NCBI GenBank assembly: GCA_963816795.1
Contig: CAWFLT010000012.1
Span: 1-64,000, forward strand
Source: CAWFLT01 sp963816795
Lineage (GTDB): Bacteria > Acidobacteriota > Vicinamibacteria > Vicinamibacterales > SCN-69-37
DNA: 64,000 bases
Direction of reading: 5' to 3'
The notes below the pieces were generated by a model. It saw only the letters and a program-made list of their open reading frames with translations. It ran no database searches and had not been told where the DNA came from. Of this stretch, positions 27,103 through 35,954 are shown piece after piece; the first letter of the stretch is position 1, and each line of letters begins with the position of its first letter. Made by a program: the position numbers and the translations under genes.

Positions 27103-28457
27103 CGCGTTCGCTCTTCGCAGACGACGAGGCGATGGTGCCGGGGACGCCGTTGGCCGAACGGATGCGGCCCCGCACGCTCGACGACCTGGTCGGTCAGGAT
27201 CAGCTGCTGGGGCCGGGCCGTCCGTTGCGGCTCTCGCTCGAGCACGGCACGCTCCACTCGATGATCTTCTGGGGTCCTCCCGGCACCGGCAAGACCTCGC
27301 TGGCCCGCCTGCTCGCCCGTCTCGCCAACGCGGATTTCGTCGCCTTCAGCGCAGTGACGTCCGGCATCAAGGAAATCCGCGAGGTCATCGCCGCGGCGGA
27401 TCGCAATCGCGCCCAGCGCAGCCGGCGCACGCTGCTGTTCATCGACGAAATCCACCGGTTCAACAAGGCACAGCAGGACGCGTTCCTTCCGCACGTTGAG
27501 TCCGGCACGATCATTCTCGTCGGCGCGACGACGGAGAATCCGTCATTCGAGGTCAACTCGGCCCTGCTCTCGCGCAGCAAGGTGTACGTCCTTCAACCGC
27601 TCGGTACCGCCGACGTCGTCCGCATCCTTCAGCGCGCCCTGGCGGACAACGAGCGCGGCCTCGCCACGTTCGCGGTGACCGCTGAGGAGGCGGCGCTCAC
27701 AGCGATTGCGGTGTACGCCAACGGCGACGGCCGGACCGCGCTGAACCTTCTCGAGCAGGCGGTCCTCGCGCTGCGGCCGGATGCTCAGGGGCGGCGCCTG
27801 CTCGATGTCACCGCGCTGGCCGGACTCATCGAACGGCGCACGCTCCTGTACGACAAGGGCGGCGAGGAGCATTACAACGTTATTTCTGCCCTCCACAAAT
27901 CCATCCGCAACAGCGACGCCGATGCCGCCCTTTACTGGCTGGCGCGCATGGTCGAAGCCGGCGAGGACCCACTCTACATCGCACGGCGGCTCGTCCGGTT
28001 CGCCTCGGAGGACATCGGCAACGCCGACCCGCGCGCGCTGGAGATCACGCTGGCGGCCAAGGACGCGGTTCATTTTCTCGGCATGCCCGAAGGCAACACG
28101 GCCCTCGCGCAGGCGGTCGTGTATCTCTCGGCCGCGCCCAAGAGCAATGCCGTGTATCTCGCCTACGGCGCCGCCGCGCGAGATGCGACGACGGACGTCG
28201 CCTCGCCCGTGCCGCTCCATCTGCGAAACGCACCGACGAAGCTGATGAAGGCGCTCGACTACGGACGCGGCTACCAGTACGCCCACGACGAAGCCGAAGG
28301 CGTGGCGGCGATGTCGTCGCTGCCCGAGCATCTCGAGGGGCGGCGGTACTACGTGCCGACCGAGCGCGGGATTGAGGCGAAGATTAAAGCCTCCCTGGAT
28401 CGGGCGTCGGCGATACGGAGCTCACGGAGGAAGAACGAGGACACGGAGAAAGGCTAG
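27099..28457 (+). CDS. rarA: Replication-associated recombination AAA ATPase RarA (MgsA)
   Basis: A 452-residue clamp-loader-like ATPase acting at stalled forks. GTG 27099 gives SLFADDEAMVPGTPLAERMR and RTLDDLVGQDQLLGPG; Walker A GPPGTGKT is at residues 59-66, Walker B LLFIDEIHRFNKAQQDA, then VGATTENPSFEVNSALLSR. The C-terminal tetramerisation region shows GGEEHYNVISALHKSIRNSD, ARRLVRFASEDIGNADPRAL and GRGYQYAHDEAEG. The last 13 codons (RSSRRKNEDTEKG) are encoded by the start of an intergenic repeat, so the natural C-terminus has been extended by that element. The gene is translationally coupled to the methyltransferase. Confidence 0.93.
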   Translation: MTRSLFADDEAMVPGTPLAERMRPRTLDDLVGQDQLLGPGRPLRLSLEHGTLHSMIFWGPPGTGKTSLARLLARLANADFVAFSAVTSGIKEIREVIAAADRNRAQRSRRTLLFIDEIHRFNKAQQDAFLPHVESGTIILVGATTENPSFEVNSALLSRSKVYVLQPLGTADVVRILQRALADNERGLATFAVTAEEAALTAIAVYANGDGRTALNLLEQAVLALRPDAQGRRLLDVTALAGLIERRTLLYDKGGEEHYNVISALHKSIRNSDADAALYWLARMVEAGEDPLYIARRLVRFASEDIGNADPRALEITLAAKDAVHFLGMPEGNTALAQAVVYLSAAPKSNAVYLAYGAAARDATTDVASPVPLHLRNAPTKLMKALDYGRGYQYAHDEAEGVAAMSSLPEHLEGRRYYVPTERGIEAKIKASLDRASAIRSSRRKNEDTEKG

Positions 28458-28650
28458 AGAGCACGGAGAAGAACAGTGGACATCCCGCGCCGTGTGTTGG
28501 CGCGGCCCGAGGCGCGGGGGTGGGGCCCCGCGGCCTAACGCTAGGAGAGCTAGAGAGCACGGAGAAAACAAGTGGACACCCCGCGCCGCCTGCGGCGCGG
28601 GCCCGAGGCGCGGGGGTGGGGCCCCGCGCCTGTAAGGTTAGAGAGAAGGC
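28416..28650. repeat. GC-rich palindromic intergenic repeat, locus B (two tandem units)
   Basis: Two direct units in minus orientation share CACGGAGAA, AGTGGACA[T/C]CCCGCGCC, GCCCGAGGCGCGGGGGTGGG and GGGCCCCGCG. The flank GAGGAAGAACGAGG near 28427 also occurs just after the mutL stop (locus C), so the element reaches into the end of rarA. Between units the sequence can pair with itself (CCGCGCCGCCTGCGGCGCGG). Confidence 0.8.
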
Positions 28651-28653
28651 CTA

Positions 28654-30060
28654 ATGCGCAGGATTTTGGGACCACGCTGTTGGCCGGGGTCGCTGGCGAT
28701 CAGCGGCTGTTCTGAGGCGCCGCGTACGGTCACCGGTCCGGGCGCAGAAGTGCGCGCGCTGACGGGGGCGCGGACGCGCGCGGTCTGGGTGCAGAGCGAT
28801 GGCACCGATCCGAGGGCGTCGGGCGACCAGTTGATCCTGATGGGCCTCGATACGCACGACGGTCGGGGTGAACGCGTGATTTTGAACCAACGCCGCAGCT
28901 ATGTGAAACCGCTGATCACTCCACGCGGCGACCGCATTGTCTTTTCCAGCCGGGTGGAACCAGGTCCTCCCGAGGTCTTCATCGTCAATTGGGACGGCAC
29001 GGGATTACGAACGGTGGCACCGGGTTTCGCGCTGACCGTCTGGGAGAGTCCGGCCGATCAGAGCGAGTGGGTGTATGTAGGCACCGACAACACCAAGCAC
29101 GACTTCGCGACCGTCACGCGGTTCCCCATCGACGCGCCCGACAAACGGGAGTCCGTCTGGAAGGCGGGGCTCGTCAGCATGGATAACTTCCAGGTGTCGG
29201 CCGACGGACGGCACGCGGCCGGGTTGTTCCCGTGGCCCTACGCCGGCATCGCCGATCTGCGAAACGGCACGGTGAAGCGGCTCGGCGAAGGGTGCTGGAC
29301 GTCGTTGACCCGCGCGCGCGGCCCGCTCCTCTGGTACTTCGACGGGGCGCATCGCAATGTGACGATGGTCGACGTGGCCAGCGATTCGCGATGGATGGTG
29401 AACATCAACGACGCGCCTGGATTCGACGGCGCCGAGGTCTATCATCCGCGCTGGACGAATCATCCGCGGTTCTTCGCGATTTCCGGTCCCTACAACCAGG
29501 GCGGTCCGAATCAGGCGCGGACGGGCGGCCCGCAGGTCGAGATCTACCTCGGCCGGTTCAGCGGCGATTTCACCAAGGTCGAGGCATGGGCCAGAGTGAC
29601 CAGCAATTCGGGTGGTGATTCGTACCCCGACGTCTGGCTCGACGTCGATCGCATCCCCCATCCACGACTGAGCGGGCCGATCGGACCGGCGAACGCCGTC
29701 ACCGCCGGCCGGCCGACCCCCAACCCGGCCGCCGGCAGACTCGTCGTCAGCGCGCGCCTGACGCGGCCCGGCCCGATACCGACGCCGGAGTCGATTCTGC
29801 CGTACCGGAGCGCGCTGGTCGTCAACGAGTACGAGGTGGTGCAGGTGCTCGACGGCACCTACGCCGAGCGGACGATGCCGATTGCGCAGTGGGTGATTCG
29901 CGACGGCAGTTTGCTGGCCGACGCACGGCGGCTCGCCGGCGCGGCCTTCACGCTGACGGTCGAGCGCTACGACGCACATCCCGAGCTCGAGGGCGAGCGG
30001 CTGATTTCCGACGGCCCGGCGTCCCGCCTGCCGGTCTACCTCGACGTCGGCCGACGGTAG
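28654..30060 (+). CDS. Exported lipoprotein with TolB/WD-like beta-propeller
   Basis: A 468-residue protein. The N-terminus ends in a lipobox-like LAISGC. Repeated blades follow, for example YVKPLITPRGDRIVFSSRVE, LTVWESPADQSEWVYVG, DNFQVSADGRHAAGLFPWPY and YHPRWTNHPRFFAISGP, which are propeller motifs of the TolB type. No catalytic residues are recognised. It lies 7 bp before the MBOAT gene on the same strand, so it probably belongs to the O-acetylation operon and may bind the polymer at the membrane. The leader is less hydrophobic than usual, which may reflect an indel. Confidence 0.7.
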   Translation: MRRILGPRCWPGSLAISGCSEAPRTVTGPGAEVRALTGARTRAVWVQSDGTDPRASGDQLILMGLDTHDGRGERVILNQRRSYVKPLITPRGDRIVFSSRVEPGPPEVFIVNWDGTGLRTVAPGFALTVWESPADQSEWVYVGTDNTKHDFATVTRFPIDAPDKRESVWKAGLVSMDNFQVSADGRHAAGLFPWPYAGIADLRNGTVKRLGEGCWTSLTRARGPLLWYFDGAHRNVTMVDVASDSRWMVNINDAPGFDGAEVYHPRWTNHPRFFAISGPYNQGGPNQARTGGPQVEIYLGRFSGDFTKVEAWARVTSNSGGDSYPDVWLDVDRIPHPRLSGPIGPANAVTAGRPTPNPAAGRLVVSARLTRPGPIPTPESILPYRSALVVNEYEVVQVLDGTYAERTMPIAQWVIRDGSLLADARRLAGAAFTLTVERYDAHPELEGERLISDGPASRLPVYLDVGRR

Positions 30061-30067
30061 CCGGGAC

Positions 30068-31504
30068 GTGGTTTTCAGCTCGTATCTGTTTCTCTTCTGG
30101 TTTCTTCCCGCCGTCCTGCTGCTGTACTACGTCGCGCCAAAACGCGGGCGCCATCTCGTCCTGACGCTCACGAGCTATCTGTTCTACGGCTGGGCGAACC
30201 CGCTGTTCGTCCCGCTGCTGCTGGCGTCGACCGCGATCGATTACCTGGCCGGGCTCGTGATGGCGGGCCATCCAGCGTTCATCGGACCCGATGGCGCCCG
30301 CCGCCACGCGCGGCCGGCACGCGCTGCGCTCGTGCTGTCGATCTGCAGCAACCTCACCCTCCTCGGCTTCTTCAAGTACTACAACTTCGGGGCGGAGAAC
30401 CTCGACGCGCTCGCCCAGTGGATGGGCTTGCCGGCGTGGGGGCTGGGCACGCTCAAGGTGACGCTGCCGCTCGGCATCAGCTTCTACACGTTTCAGTCGA
30501 TGAGCTACGCCATCGACGTCTATCGCGGCGACGCCGCGCCGATTCGGAACTTCGTCGACTTCGCGTGTTTCGTCTCGATGTTCCCCCAGCTGGTCGCCGG
30601 CCCGATCGTCCGCTTCTCGGAAGTTGCCGACCAGTTGCGGTTCCGCACGCACACGACGACGAAGTTCGCGCGCGGCATCGCCTTCTTCAGCCTCGGCCTG
30701 GCCAAGAAGGTGCTGTTGGCCAATCCATGCGGCAAGATCGCGGACCTCGCGTTCGACGCCGGATCGCTCGGAGTGCTCGACGCCTGGTACGGAGCAGCGG
30801 CCTACGCCTTCCAGATCTACTTCGACTTCAGCGGCTACTCCGACATGGCCATCGGTCTGGGGCTGATGTTCGGGTTCATGTTCGCCAAGAACTTCGACTC
30901 GCCGTACCGCGCCCAGTCGATCACCGAGTTCTGGCATCGCTGGCACATCTCGCTGTCGACGTGGCTGCGCGACTATCTCTACGTGCCGCTCGGCGGCAAT
31001 CGAAAGGGACCGGCCCGCACCTATGTCAACCTGTTCGTCGTCATGCTGCTTGGCGGCTTGTGGCACGGCGCGGCGTGGAACTTCGTGATCTGGGGCGGCC
31101 TGCATGGCGCCATGCTCGCGCTCGAGCGCTTCCGCGGGAAGACCGCACTCTACGGCGCGCTCCCGGCTCCCCTGCGCGTCGCCGCTACGTTCGCGATTGT
31201 CCTGGTCGCCTGGGTCTTCTTCCGCGCCACCGACGTGCCGCACGCGATGCGGTACCTCGGCGACATGCTGGCGGCCGGCACGCCGCAGGCCGGCGCGGGC
31301 CTCCTTGCCGGCATCGTGTATGCCCCGTACTACCTCGGCACCTTCCTGCTGGCCGGCCTCATCGTGTGGACGGCGCCCCAAACGTGGGACTGGACGCGAA
31401 CGCTGACGCTCCCGAGAGCCACCGCCACCCTCGCGCTCCTCGTCCTCGCGGTCGTCGTGCTGACGACGCAGGCGTTCAATCCCTTCATTTATTTCATCTT
31501 CTGA
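30068..31504 (+). CDS. MBOAT-family membrane O-acyltransferase (AlgI-like)
   Basis: A 478-residue polytopic membrane protein. Start is GTG 30068 (VFSSYLFLFWFLPAVLLLYY). The family core includes FFKYYNFGAENL, LPLGISFYTFQSMSYAIDVY, FVSMFPQLVAGPIVRF, AYAFQIYFDFSGYSDMAIGL, EFWHRWHISLSTWLRDYLYV and the catalytic His in GLWHGAAWNFVIWGGLHG. Such proteins pass acetyl groups through the membrane to a periplasmic acetyltransferase that modifies exopolysaccharide. Its stop overlaps the next start (ATGA at 31504). No alginate or cellulose synthase is visible nearby. Confidence 0.93.
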   Translation: MVFSSYLFLFWFLPAVLLLYYVAPKRGRHLVLTLTSYLFYGWANPLFVPLLLASTAIDYLAGLVMAGHPAFIGPDGARRHARPARAALVLSICSNLTLLGFFKYYNFGAENLDALAQWMGLPAWGLGTLKVTLPLGISFYTFQSMSYAIDVYRGDAAPIRNFVDFACFVSMFPQLVAGPIVRFSEVADQLRFRTHTTTKFARGIAFFSLGLAKKVLLANPCGKIADLAFDAGSLGVLDAWYGAAAYAFQIYFDFSGYSDMAIGLGLMFGFMFAKNFDSPYRAQSITEFWHRWHISLSTWLRDYLYVPLGGNRKGPARTYVNLFVVMLLGGLWHGAAWNFVIWGGLHGAMLALERFRGKTALYGALPAPLRVAATFAIVLVAWVFFRATDVPHAMRYLGDMLAAGTPQAGAGLLAGIVYAPYYLGTFLLAGLIVWTAPQTWDWTRTLTLPRATATLALLVLAVVVLTTQAFNPFIYFIF

Positions 31505-32874
31505 TGGCGACTCCGAATCAGCCGCTGCCGTCGGGAGGACTCACACGAGAAGAGGTCGCGCGGCGCGACCTGGGTCACACGACCATCGCCGCGTCCACGA
31601 CGCGACTGCTGCTCGCCGTGTTCCTGACGGCGATCGTCGCGGCACCGCTGCTCGAAGTCGCGTTCGCCCGGGTACGGGCACGGACCGGCTCTGCGTCCGC
31701 CTGGTCCCACCTGCAACAGATTCCGAGTCAGCTGCGCAGCCATCTCGAACTGCCGCCGTCGGAGGGCGACCAGCCCGGGTTCTGGCAGCGCTTTCGATCG
31801 ACCAACCGGATCGTCCTCGCAGGTCTCAGCGAATTCGAGCGTGGACTCGAGAACGAGTCGACGATCGGCCGCGCCCTCAGGCCGCGGGTCCAGGCACTCA
31901 TGGCTGGCTGGTTGGGGGCGGGCAACGAGCGCGTCTACGTCGGTCGCGACGGCTGGCTGTTCTATCGGCCCGATGTCGAGTCGCTCAGCGGCCCCGGCTT
32001 TCTCGATCCCGTGACGATTGAGCGACGGATCACCGCCACTTCTGAATGGAACACGCCGCCCGCGCCGGATTCCCGGCCTGCGATCGCTCAGTTGCACCGC
32101 GACCTCGAGGCGCGCGCCATCACGCTCGTCGTCATGCCGGTGCCGGTCAAGGCGGCCGTCCACCCGGAGATGCTGGCCGGACGATATGCCCGGACCGCAG
32201 CACCGGAGACGTCCGAGCTCCAGAACCCGTCCTATCGCGACTGGATCGACGGCCTGCGGCGGGACGGCATCGCCGTCTTCGACACCGCGAGCGCACTCGC
32301 GGCCGGGCGCGGGGCCGGCCCCATGTATCTGAAAACTGACACGCATTGGCGGCCGGAGGCCATGGAGATCGTCGCCGAACGATTGGCCGACTTCATTGCT
32401 GAGCGGGTGACACTGCCCGCCGGGACCGAGCCCGGCTATCGCATCGAGCGCGTCGAACAGCGGAACGCCGGCGACATCGCCCGCATGCTCGACTTGCCGC
32501 CCGGCGAAACACTGTATCCGCCCGAGAGCGTCTGGCTGGCCCGAGTGCTGCGCGGAGACGGGTCTTCGTGGCGATCGTCGCCCGACAGCGACGTACTGGT
32601 GCTCGGCGACAGTTTCAGCAACATCTACTCGCTCGAATCGATGGGCTGGGGCACGTCGGCGGGATTCGTCGAGCATTTGAGCTACGCCTTGCGCCGGCCA
32701 GTCGACCGGTTGGTGCAGAACGACCAGGCCGCCTTCGCCACGCGCGAACTGCTTCAGCGAAGTCCCGATCGCCTCCAGGGAAAGCGCGTCGTCATCTACC
32801 AGTTCGCGGCGCGCGAACTGGCGTTCGGCGACTGGAAGGTGCTGCCACTACCGACGCGAGCAACCAATCGGTAG
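31504..32874 (+). CDS. AlgX/AlgJ-type SGNH O-acetyltransferase
   Basis: A 456-residue membrane-anchored periplasmic protein. A single hydrophobic helix (LLLAVFLTAIVAAPLLEVAF) follows a short cytoplasmic start. The SGNH hydrolase fold shows the Asp-His pair in YLKTDTHWRPEAM and the nucleophile serine in VLVLGDSFSNIYSLESMGWG. ERVYVGRDGWLFYRPDVESL is the typical entry of AlgJ/AlgX/DltD-like proteins. It should accept acetyl from the MBOAT partner and transfer it to a polysaccharide. ATG 31504 overlaps the MBOAT stop. The preceding propeller lipoprotein completes a three-gene unit. Confidence 0.9.
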   Translation: MATPNQPLPSGGLTREEVARRDLGHTTIAASTTRLLLAVFLTAIVAAPLLEVAFARVRARTGSASAWSHLQQIPSQLRSHLELPPSEGDQPGFWQRFRSTNRIVLAGLSEFERGLENESTIGRALRPRVQALMAGWLGAGNERVYVGRDGWLFYRPDVESLSGPGFLDPVTIERRITATSEWNTPPAPDSRPAIAQLHRDLEARAITLVVMPVPVKAAVHPEMLAGRYARTAAPETSELQNPSYRDWIDGLRRDGIAVFDTASALAAGRGAGPMYLKTDTHWRPEAMEIVAERLADFIAERVTLPAGTEPGYRIERVEQRNAGDIARMLDLPPGETLYPPESVWLARVLRGDGSSWRSSPDSDVLVLGDSFSNIYSLESMGWGTSAGFVEHLSYALRRPVDRLVQNDQAAFATRELLQRSPDRLQGKRVVIYQFAARELAFGDWKVLPLPTRATNR

Positions 32875-32883
32875 CCAAGTGTT

Positions 32884-33105
32884 CTCTAAAATTACAGGCG
32901 CGGGGTGTCTACTTTACTTAGGGGCGTGGGGCCCCACCCCCACGCCTCGGGCCGCGCGCCTCGGCGGCGCGGGGTGTCCACTTTACTTAGGGCGTGGGGC
33001 CCCCCCACGCCTCGGGCCCGCGCCGCCTCGGCGGCGCGGGGTGTCCACTTTGTTTTTCTCCGTGCTCTCCAGCTTTTCTCCGTGGCCTCGTTCTTCCTCA
33101 GATTC
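32884..33105. repeat. GC-rich palindromic intergenic repeat, locus C (tandem units)
   Basis: Direct copies of a roughly 80 bp unit in plus orientation: TTTACTTAGGGGCGTGGGG, CCCACGCCTCGGGC, GCCTCGGCGGCGCGGGGTGT and CCACTTT, then TTTTTCTCCGTGCTCTCCAG. The first begins after the AlgX-like stop, the last abuts the mutL stop, so the element fills a convergent intergenic region. Its GC palindromes would form strong hairpins on both strands. Confidence 0.85.
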
Positions 33106-34915
33106 TGTCGAAGTTGCGCTCGATTTCTCTTCGGGTCAAGCGCAACACCACCGGCCGCCCATGCGGACACACCGACGAATGCGCCGTCCGCCGCAACTCG
33201 TCGAGTAGATACTGCATCTTCTCGCGCGTGAGCGGGTCGTTGGCCTTGACCGCGGCGTGGCAGGCCATCGTCGCGGCCAGGCGGCGCAGGGCGTCGTCGA
33301 CCCCCGCGCCCGGTGAGAGGCCATCGAGATCGGCCGCAACGGCGCGGAGCGCGGCTTCGCTGCGGGTCCAGTCGAGGAGCGCCGGGACGGCAGCGACGCG
33401 CAGGCTCACGCCACCGAAGTCTTCGATCTCGAAGCCGAACCGGCCGAGGGCGGCGCCGTGCGAGAGCAGCGTCTGGTGCTCGCCAGCGCTGACCTCGAGC
33501 ACGACCGGCGACAGCAGGCGCTGCGATTCGAGCGCGCGGGCGGTCAGCCGCTCTGAAATCTGCTCGAACAGGATCCGCTCGTGCGCGACGTGCTGATCGA
33601 TGATCGCCAGGCCCTCGTCGTCGACGGCGATGATGAAGGTGTTGCGGAACTGCCCGAGCGGCGCCATCGGACGAATCAGCGAGCCCACGGCTTCGCGCCC
33701 GGGCGCCGTCGCGATGCCCGTTCCGGGCCACCCCGATGCGACGGACAGGCGGTCGCCGGTGGGCGCGAGACCGGACGGCCAAGTCGTGCCTGGCTCAGAG
33801 GCCGGGACACCGGGCCCGGCGGGCCAGGCTGGCACCGGAGCGCCGGCGCCGAATCCAAGCGGCAGCGCGGCGGAGCTTGGCAACCCGACGGCCTCGAGGA
33901 CGTTGGCCCCACTCAAGACGAGCTCGGGCGCGGTGGTGGCGCCGAGCGCATCGACAATGGCGCGGCGGAGGACCTCGTGCACGAGGCCCTGCTCGAGAAA
34001 CCGCACTTCAGCCTTCGTCGGGTGGACGTTCACATCCACGCGGTCCGGCGCGAGCGCCATGAACAAGTGGACCTCGGGACTCCGCTCCTTGATCGTCGCG
34101 ACGCTATAGGCCTGCTGTATCGCGTGAGCGATCGTACGGTCGCGGACGATCCGGCGGTTGACGAAGATGTGCTGCGGGCCGCGAGCCGGGCCCTGCTCGC
34201 CGAGCGCGGCGACGAACCCGTGGATGGAAATGCCGGCGGCGTCCTTCGCGACAGGCACCAGGTCAGGACGGTCGCCGTACAGCTGATAGAAGCGGTCGGC
34301 CAGCGATGCGGCCGGCGGCGCCTCGATGAGCACTCGGCCGCCGCTCTTCAAAACGAAGCCGACCTCCGGATAACCCAACGCCAGCTGGGTGACGAGCCTC
34401 GAGACCTGTGCCGACTCGGCCGTATCCGCCTTCAGGAACTTCCGCCGGGCGGGAAGATTGAAGAAAAGATCGGCGACCTCAATCAGTGTGCCTTCAGGAG
34501 CGCCGACCTCGGTTGTCGAGAGCAACCGGCCGGCTTCGACGCGCAGCTCCGTGCCGGTCACGGCTCCGCGAGGCCGCGTTCTCAACCGGAACCGCGAGAC
34601 CGATGCGATCGACGGCAACGCTTCGCCGCGGAAGCCCAGCGTGTTGATCGCCGCGAGATCCGCGGCTGTTTGAATCTTGCTGGTCGCATGCCGCTCGATC
34701 GCCAGCGCGGCATCCCCGCCGGTCATCCCGTCCCCGTCGTCCTCGACGGAGATGAGTTTCTTGCCGCCAAACTCGATGTGGACGGCGATGCGCCGGGCGC
34801 CGGCGTCGACGGCGTTCTCGACCAGTTCCTTGACGACCGAGGCGGGCCGCTCGACGACCTCGCCGGCCGCAATCTGGTTGGCCAGCTCCGGCGGCAGACG
34901 ATGAATGCGGTTCAC
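33098..34915 (-). CDS. mutL: DNA mismatch repair protein MutL
   Basis: A 605-residue GHKL ATPase coordinating mismatch repair. GTG 34915 (overlapping the corA stop as GTGA) is preferred over ATG 34942 because the conserved start NRIHRLPPELANQIAAGEVV follows. ATPase motifs are VKELVENAVDAGA, DDGDGM, NTLGFRGEALPSIASVSRF and GTLIEVADLFFNLPARRKF. The C-terminal domain has the endonuclease motif DQHVAHERILFE and CPHGRPV, so it may nick DNA itself, fitting lineages without MutH. A Pro/Gly-rich linker lies between the domains (about 33700-33900). It ends against repeat locus C. Confidence 0.95.
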   Translation of the reverse strand: MNRIHRLPPELANQIAAGEVVERPASVVKELVENAVDAGARRIAVHIEFGGKKLISVEDDGDGMTGGDAALAIERHATSKIQTAADLAAINTLGFRGEALPSIASVSRFRLRTRPRGAVTGTELRVEAGRLLSTTEVGAPEGTLIEVADLFFNLPARRKFLKADTAESAQVSRLVTQLALGYPEVGFVLKSGGRVLIEAPPAASLADRFYQLYGDRPDLVPVAKDAAGISIHGFVAALGEQGPARGPQHIFVNRRIVRDRTIAHAIQQAYSVATIKERSPEVHLFMALAPDRVDVNVHPTKAEVRFLEQGLVHEVLRRAIVDALGATTAPELVLSGANVLEAVGLPSSAALPLGFGAGAPVPAWPAGPGVPASEPGTTWPSGLAPTGDRLSVASGWPGTGIATAPGREAVGSLIRPMAPLGQFRNTFIIAVDDEGLAIIDQHVAHERILFEQISERLTARALESQRLLSPVVLEVSAGEHQTLLSHGAALGRFGFEIEDFGGVSLRVAAVPALLDWTRSEAALRAVAADLDGLSPGAGVDDALRRLAATMACHAAVKANDPLTREKMQYLLDELRRTAHSSVCPHGRPVVLRLTRREIERNFDRI

Positions 34916-35877
34916 AGCCAGTCCAGCCGCCGGAACATCCACAGCATGGCGCCGCTACTCACGACCATGATGCCGACGATCCACCAGAACTGGGCCTGGA
35001 GCCCGCCAGGAAACTCCAGCAGGGGCACGTTCATGCCGAAGAGGCCAGTGAGCACCGCCAGCGGCATGAAGATCGTCGAAATCACCGTCAGCACTTTCAT
35101 GACCTGATTCAGTCGATTCGACTGCGTGGCGAGATGCCCATCGATCAGTCCGGTCACCCGGTCCTGGAGAAACACTGCTTCGTCGGTCAGTCGCACGAGA
35201 TGGTCGTAGACGTCGCGGAACCGGTACGACATGGTTTCCGAAATCTGCGTGAATTCGCGGCGCGCGAGGCGTGCGATCGCATCCCGCTGCGGGAGGACGA
35301 CGCGGCGCAACGAGGCGATGTCGCCTTTGAGACCCAGGATGTCCCGCAGCGGGTTGCGCTTCGACGACCCGAAGACCAGCCGCTCCAGCTGATCGAGCTT
35401 CTCCTCGAGCGCGTCGACCTCCGGCCCGTAGTTGTCGACCAGTCCGTCGACGATGCGGTGCAGCAGGCTGACGGGCCCCTCAGCGAGGACGTTGGCGTGC
35501 CGTGTGCAGATCGCCCGCTCGGCCTCGAGGGTCCGCGACGGTGCATGCCGCACGGTGACGAGAAAGTTCCGGCCGAGAAAGAAGTCGACGTCGTGCGTGA
35601 GGAAGCCCTCTTTCCGCTTGCCGGCTTCGATTGCGTGCAAAATCAGATACAGGAACTCGCCGTAACTCTCGATTTTCGGGTGATGGACCTCGTTGAGTGC
35701 ATCTTCGATCGCCAGCTCATGGAACTTGAAAGTGTCAGACAGGAGCCGGCGCTCGATTTCGCCAGGTTCCTCGAGATCGACCCACAGCACTTCTCGCGCC
35801 TCTGGCGTGAGCCACGCCGGATCGACGCGATCGACTGCGCTCGTGACGCCGTCGCGGTGGACGAGGATCGTGAACAT
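34912..35877 (-). CDS. corA: CorA-type magnesium/cobalt channel
   Basis: A 321-residue inner-membrane divalent cation channel. The cytoplasmic funnel contains LAIEDALNEVHHPKIESYGE, FFLGRNFLVTVRHAPSRTLE and the long helix (DNYGPEVDALEEKLDQLERL). TM1 carries the selectivity motif GMN in LTGLFGMNVPLLEFPGG; TM2 (FWWIVGIMVVSSGAMLWMF) and a basic tail end the protein. ATG 35877 follows a short intergenic hairpin region. The stop overlaps mutL, so both are co-transcribed. The family usually imports magnesium; the sequence does not exclude cobalt or nickel. Confidence 0.94.
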   Translation of the reverse strand: MFTILVHRDGVTSAVDRVDPAWLTPEAREVLWVDLEEPGEIERRLLSDTFKFHELAIEDALNEVHHPKIESYGEFLYLILHAIEAGKRKEGFLTHDVDFFLGRNFLVTVRHAPSRTLEAERAICTRHANVLAEGPVSLLHRIVDGLVDNYGPEVDALEEKLDQLERLVFGSSKRNPLRDILGLKGDIASLRRVVLPQRDAIARLARREFTQISETMSYRFRDVYDHLVRLTDEAVFLQDRVTGLIDGHLATQSNRLNQVMKVLTVISTIFMPLAVLTGLFGMNVPLLEFPGGLQAQFWWIVGIMVVSSGAMLWMFRRLDWL

Positions 35878-35923
35878 CTTTGCCAGAAAGCCAGGAGAGG
35901 CCAGGCTTCAGCCGGCCTAGCGA

Positions 35924-35943
35924 GGGCGGGCTAAAGCCCGCCC
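35924..35943. terminator. Strong GC hairpin between ppdK and corA
   Basis: GGGCGGGCT (35924-35932) and AGCCCGCCC (35935-35943) are perfect complements with two bases between them. It lies 12 bp past the ppdK stop (minus strand). There is no long U-run. This hairpin sequence is common between genes in many high-GC genomes, so it may be a repeat that also ends transcription. Confidence 0.55.
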
Positions 35944-35954
35944 CTCCGTGTGTC

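Noticed and set aside
21516..33105. CRISPR array
   Set aside because: The repeats are GC-rich palindromes of variable spacing without regular unique spacers, and no cas genes are present.
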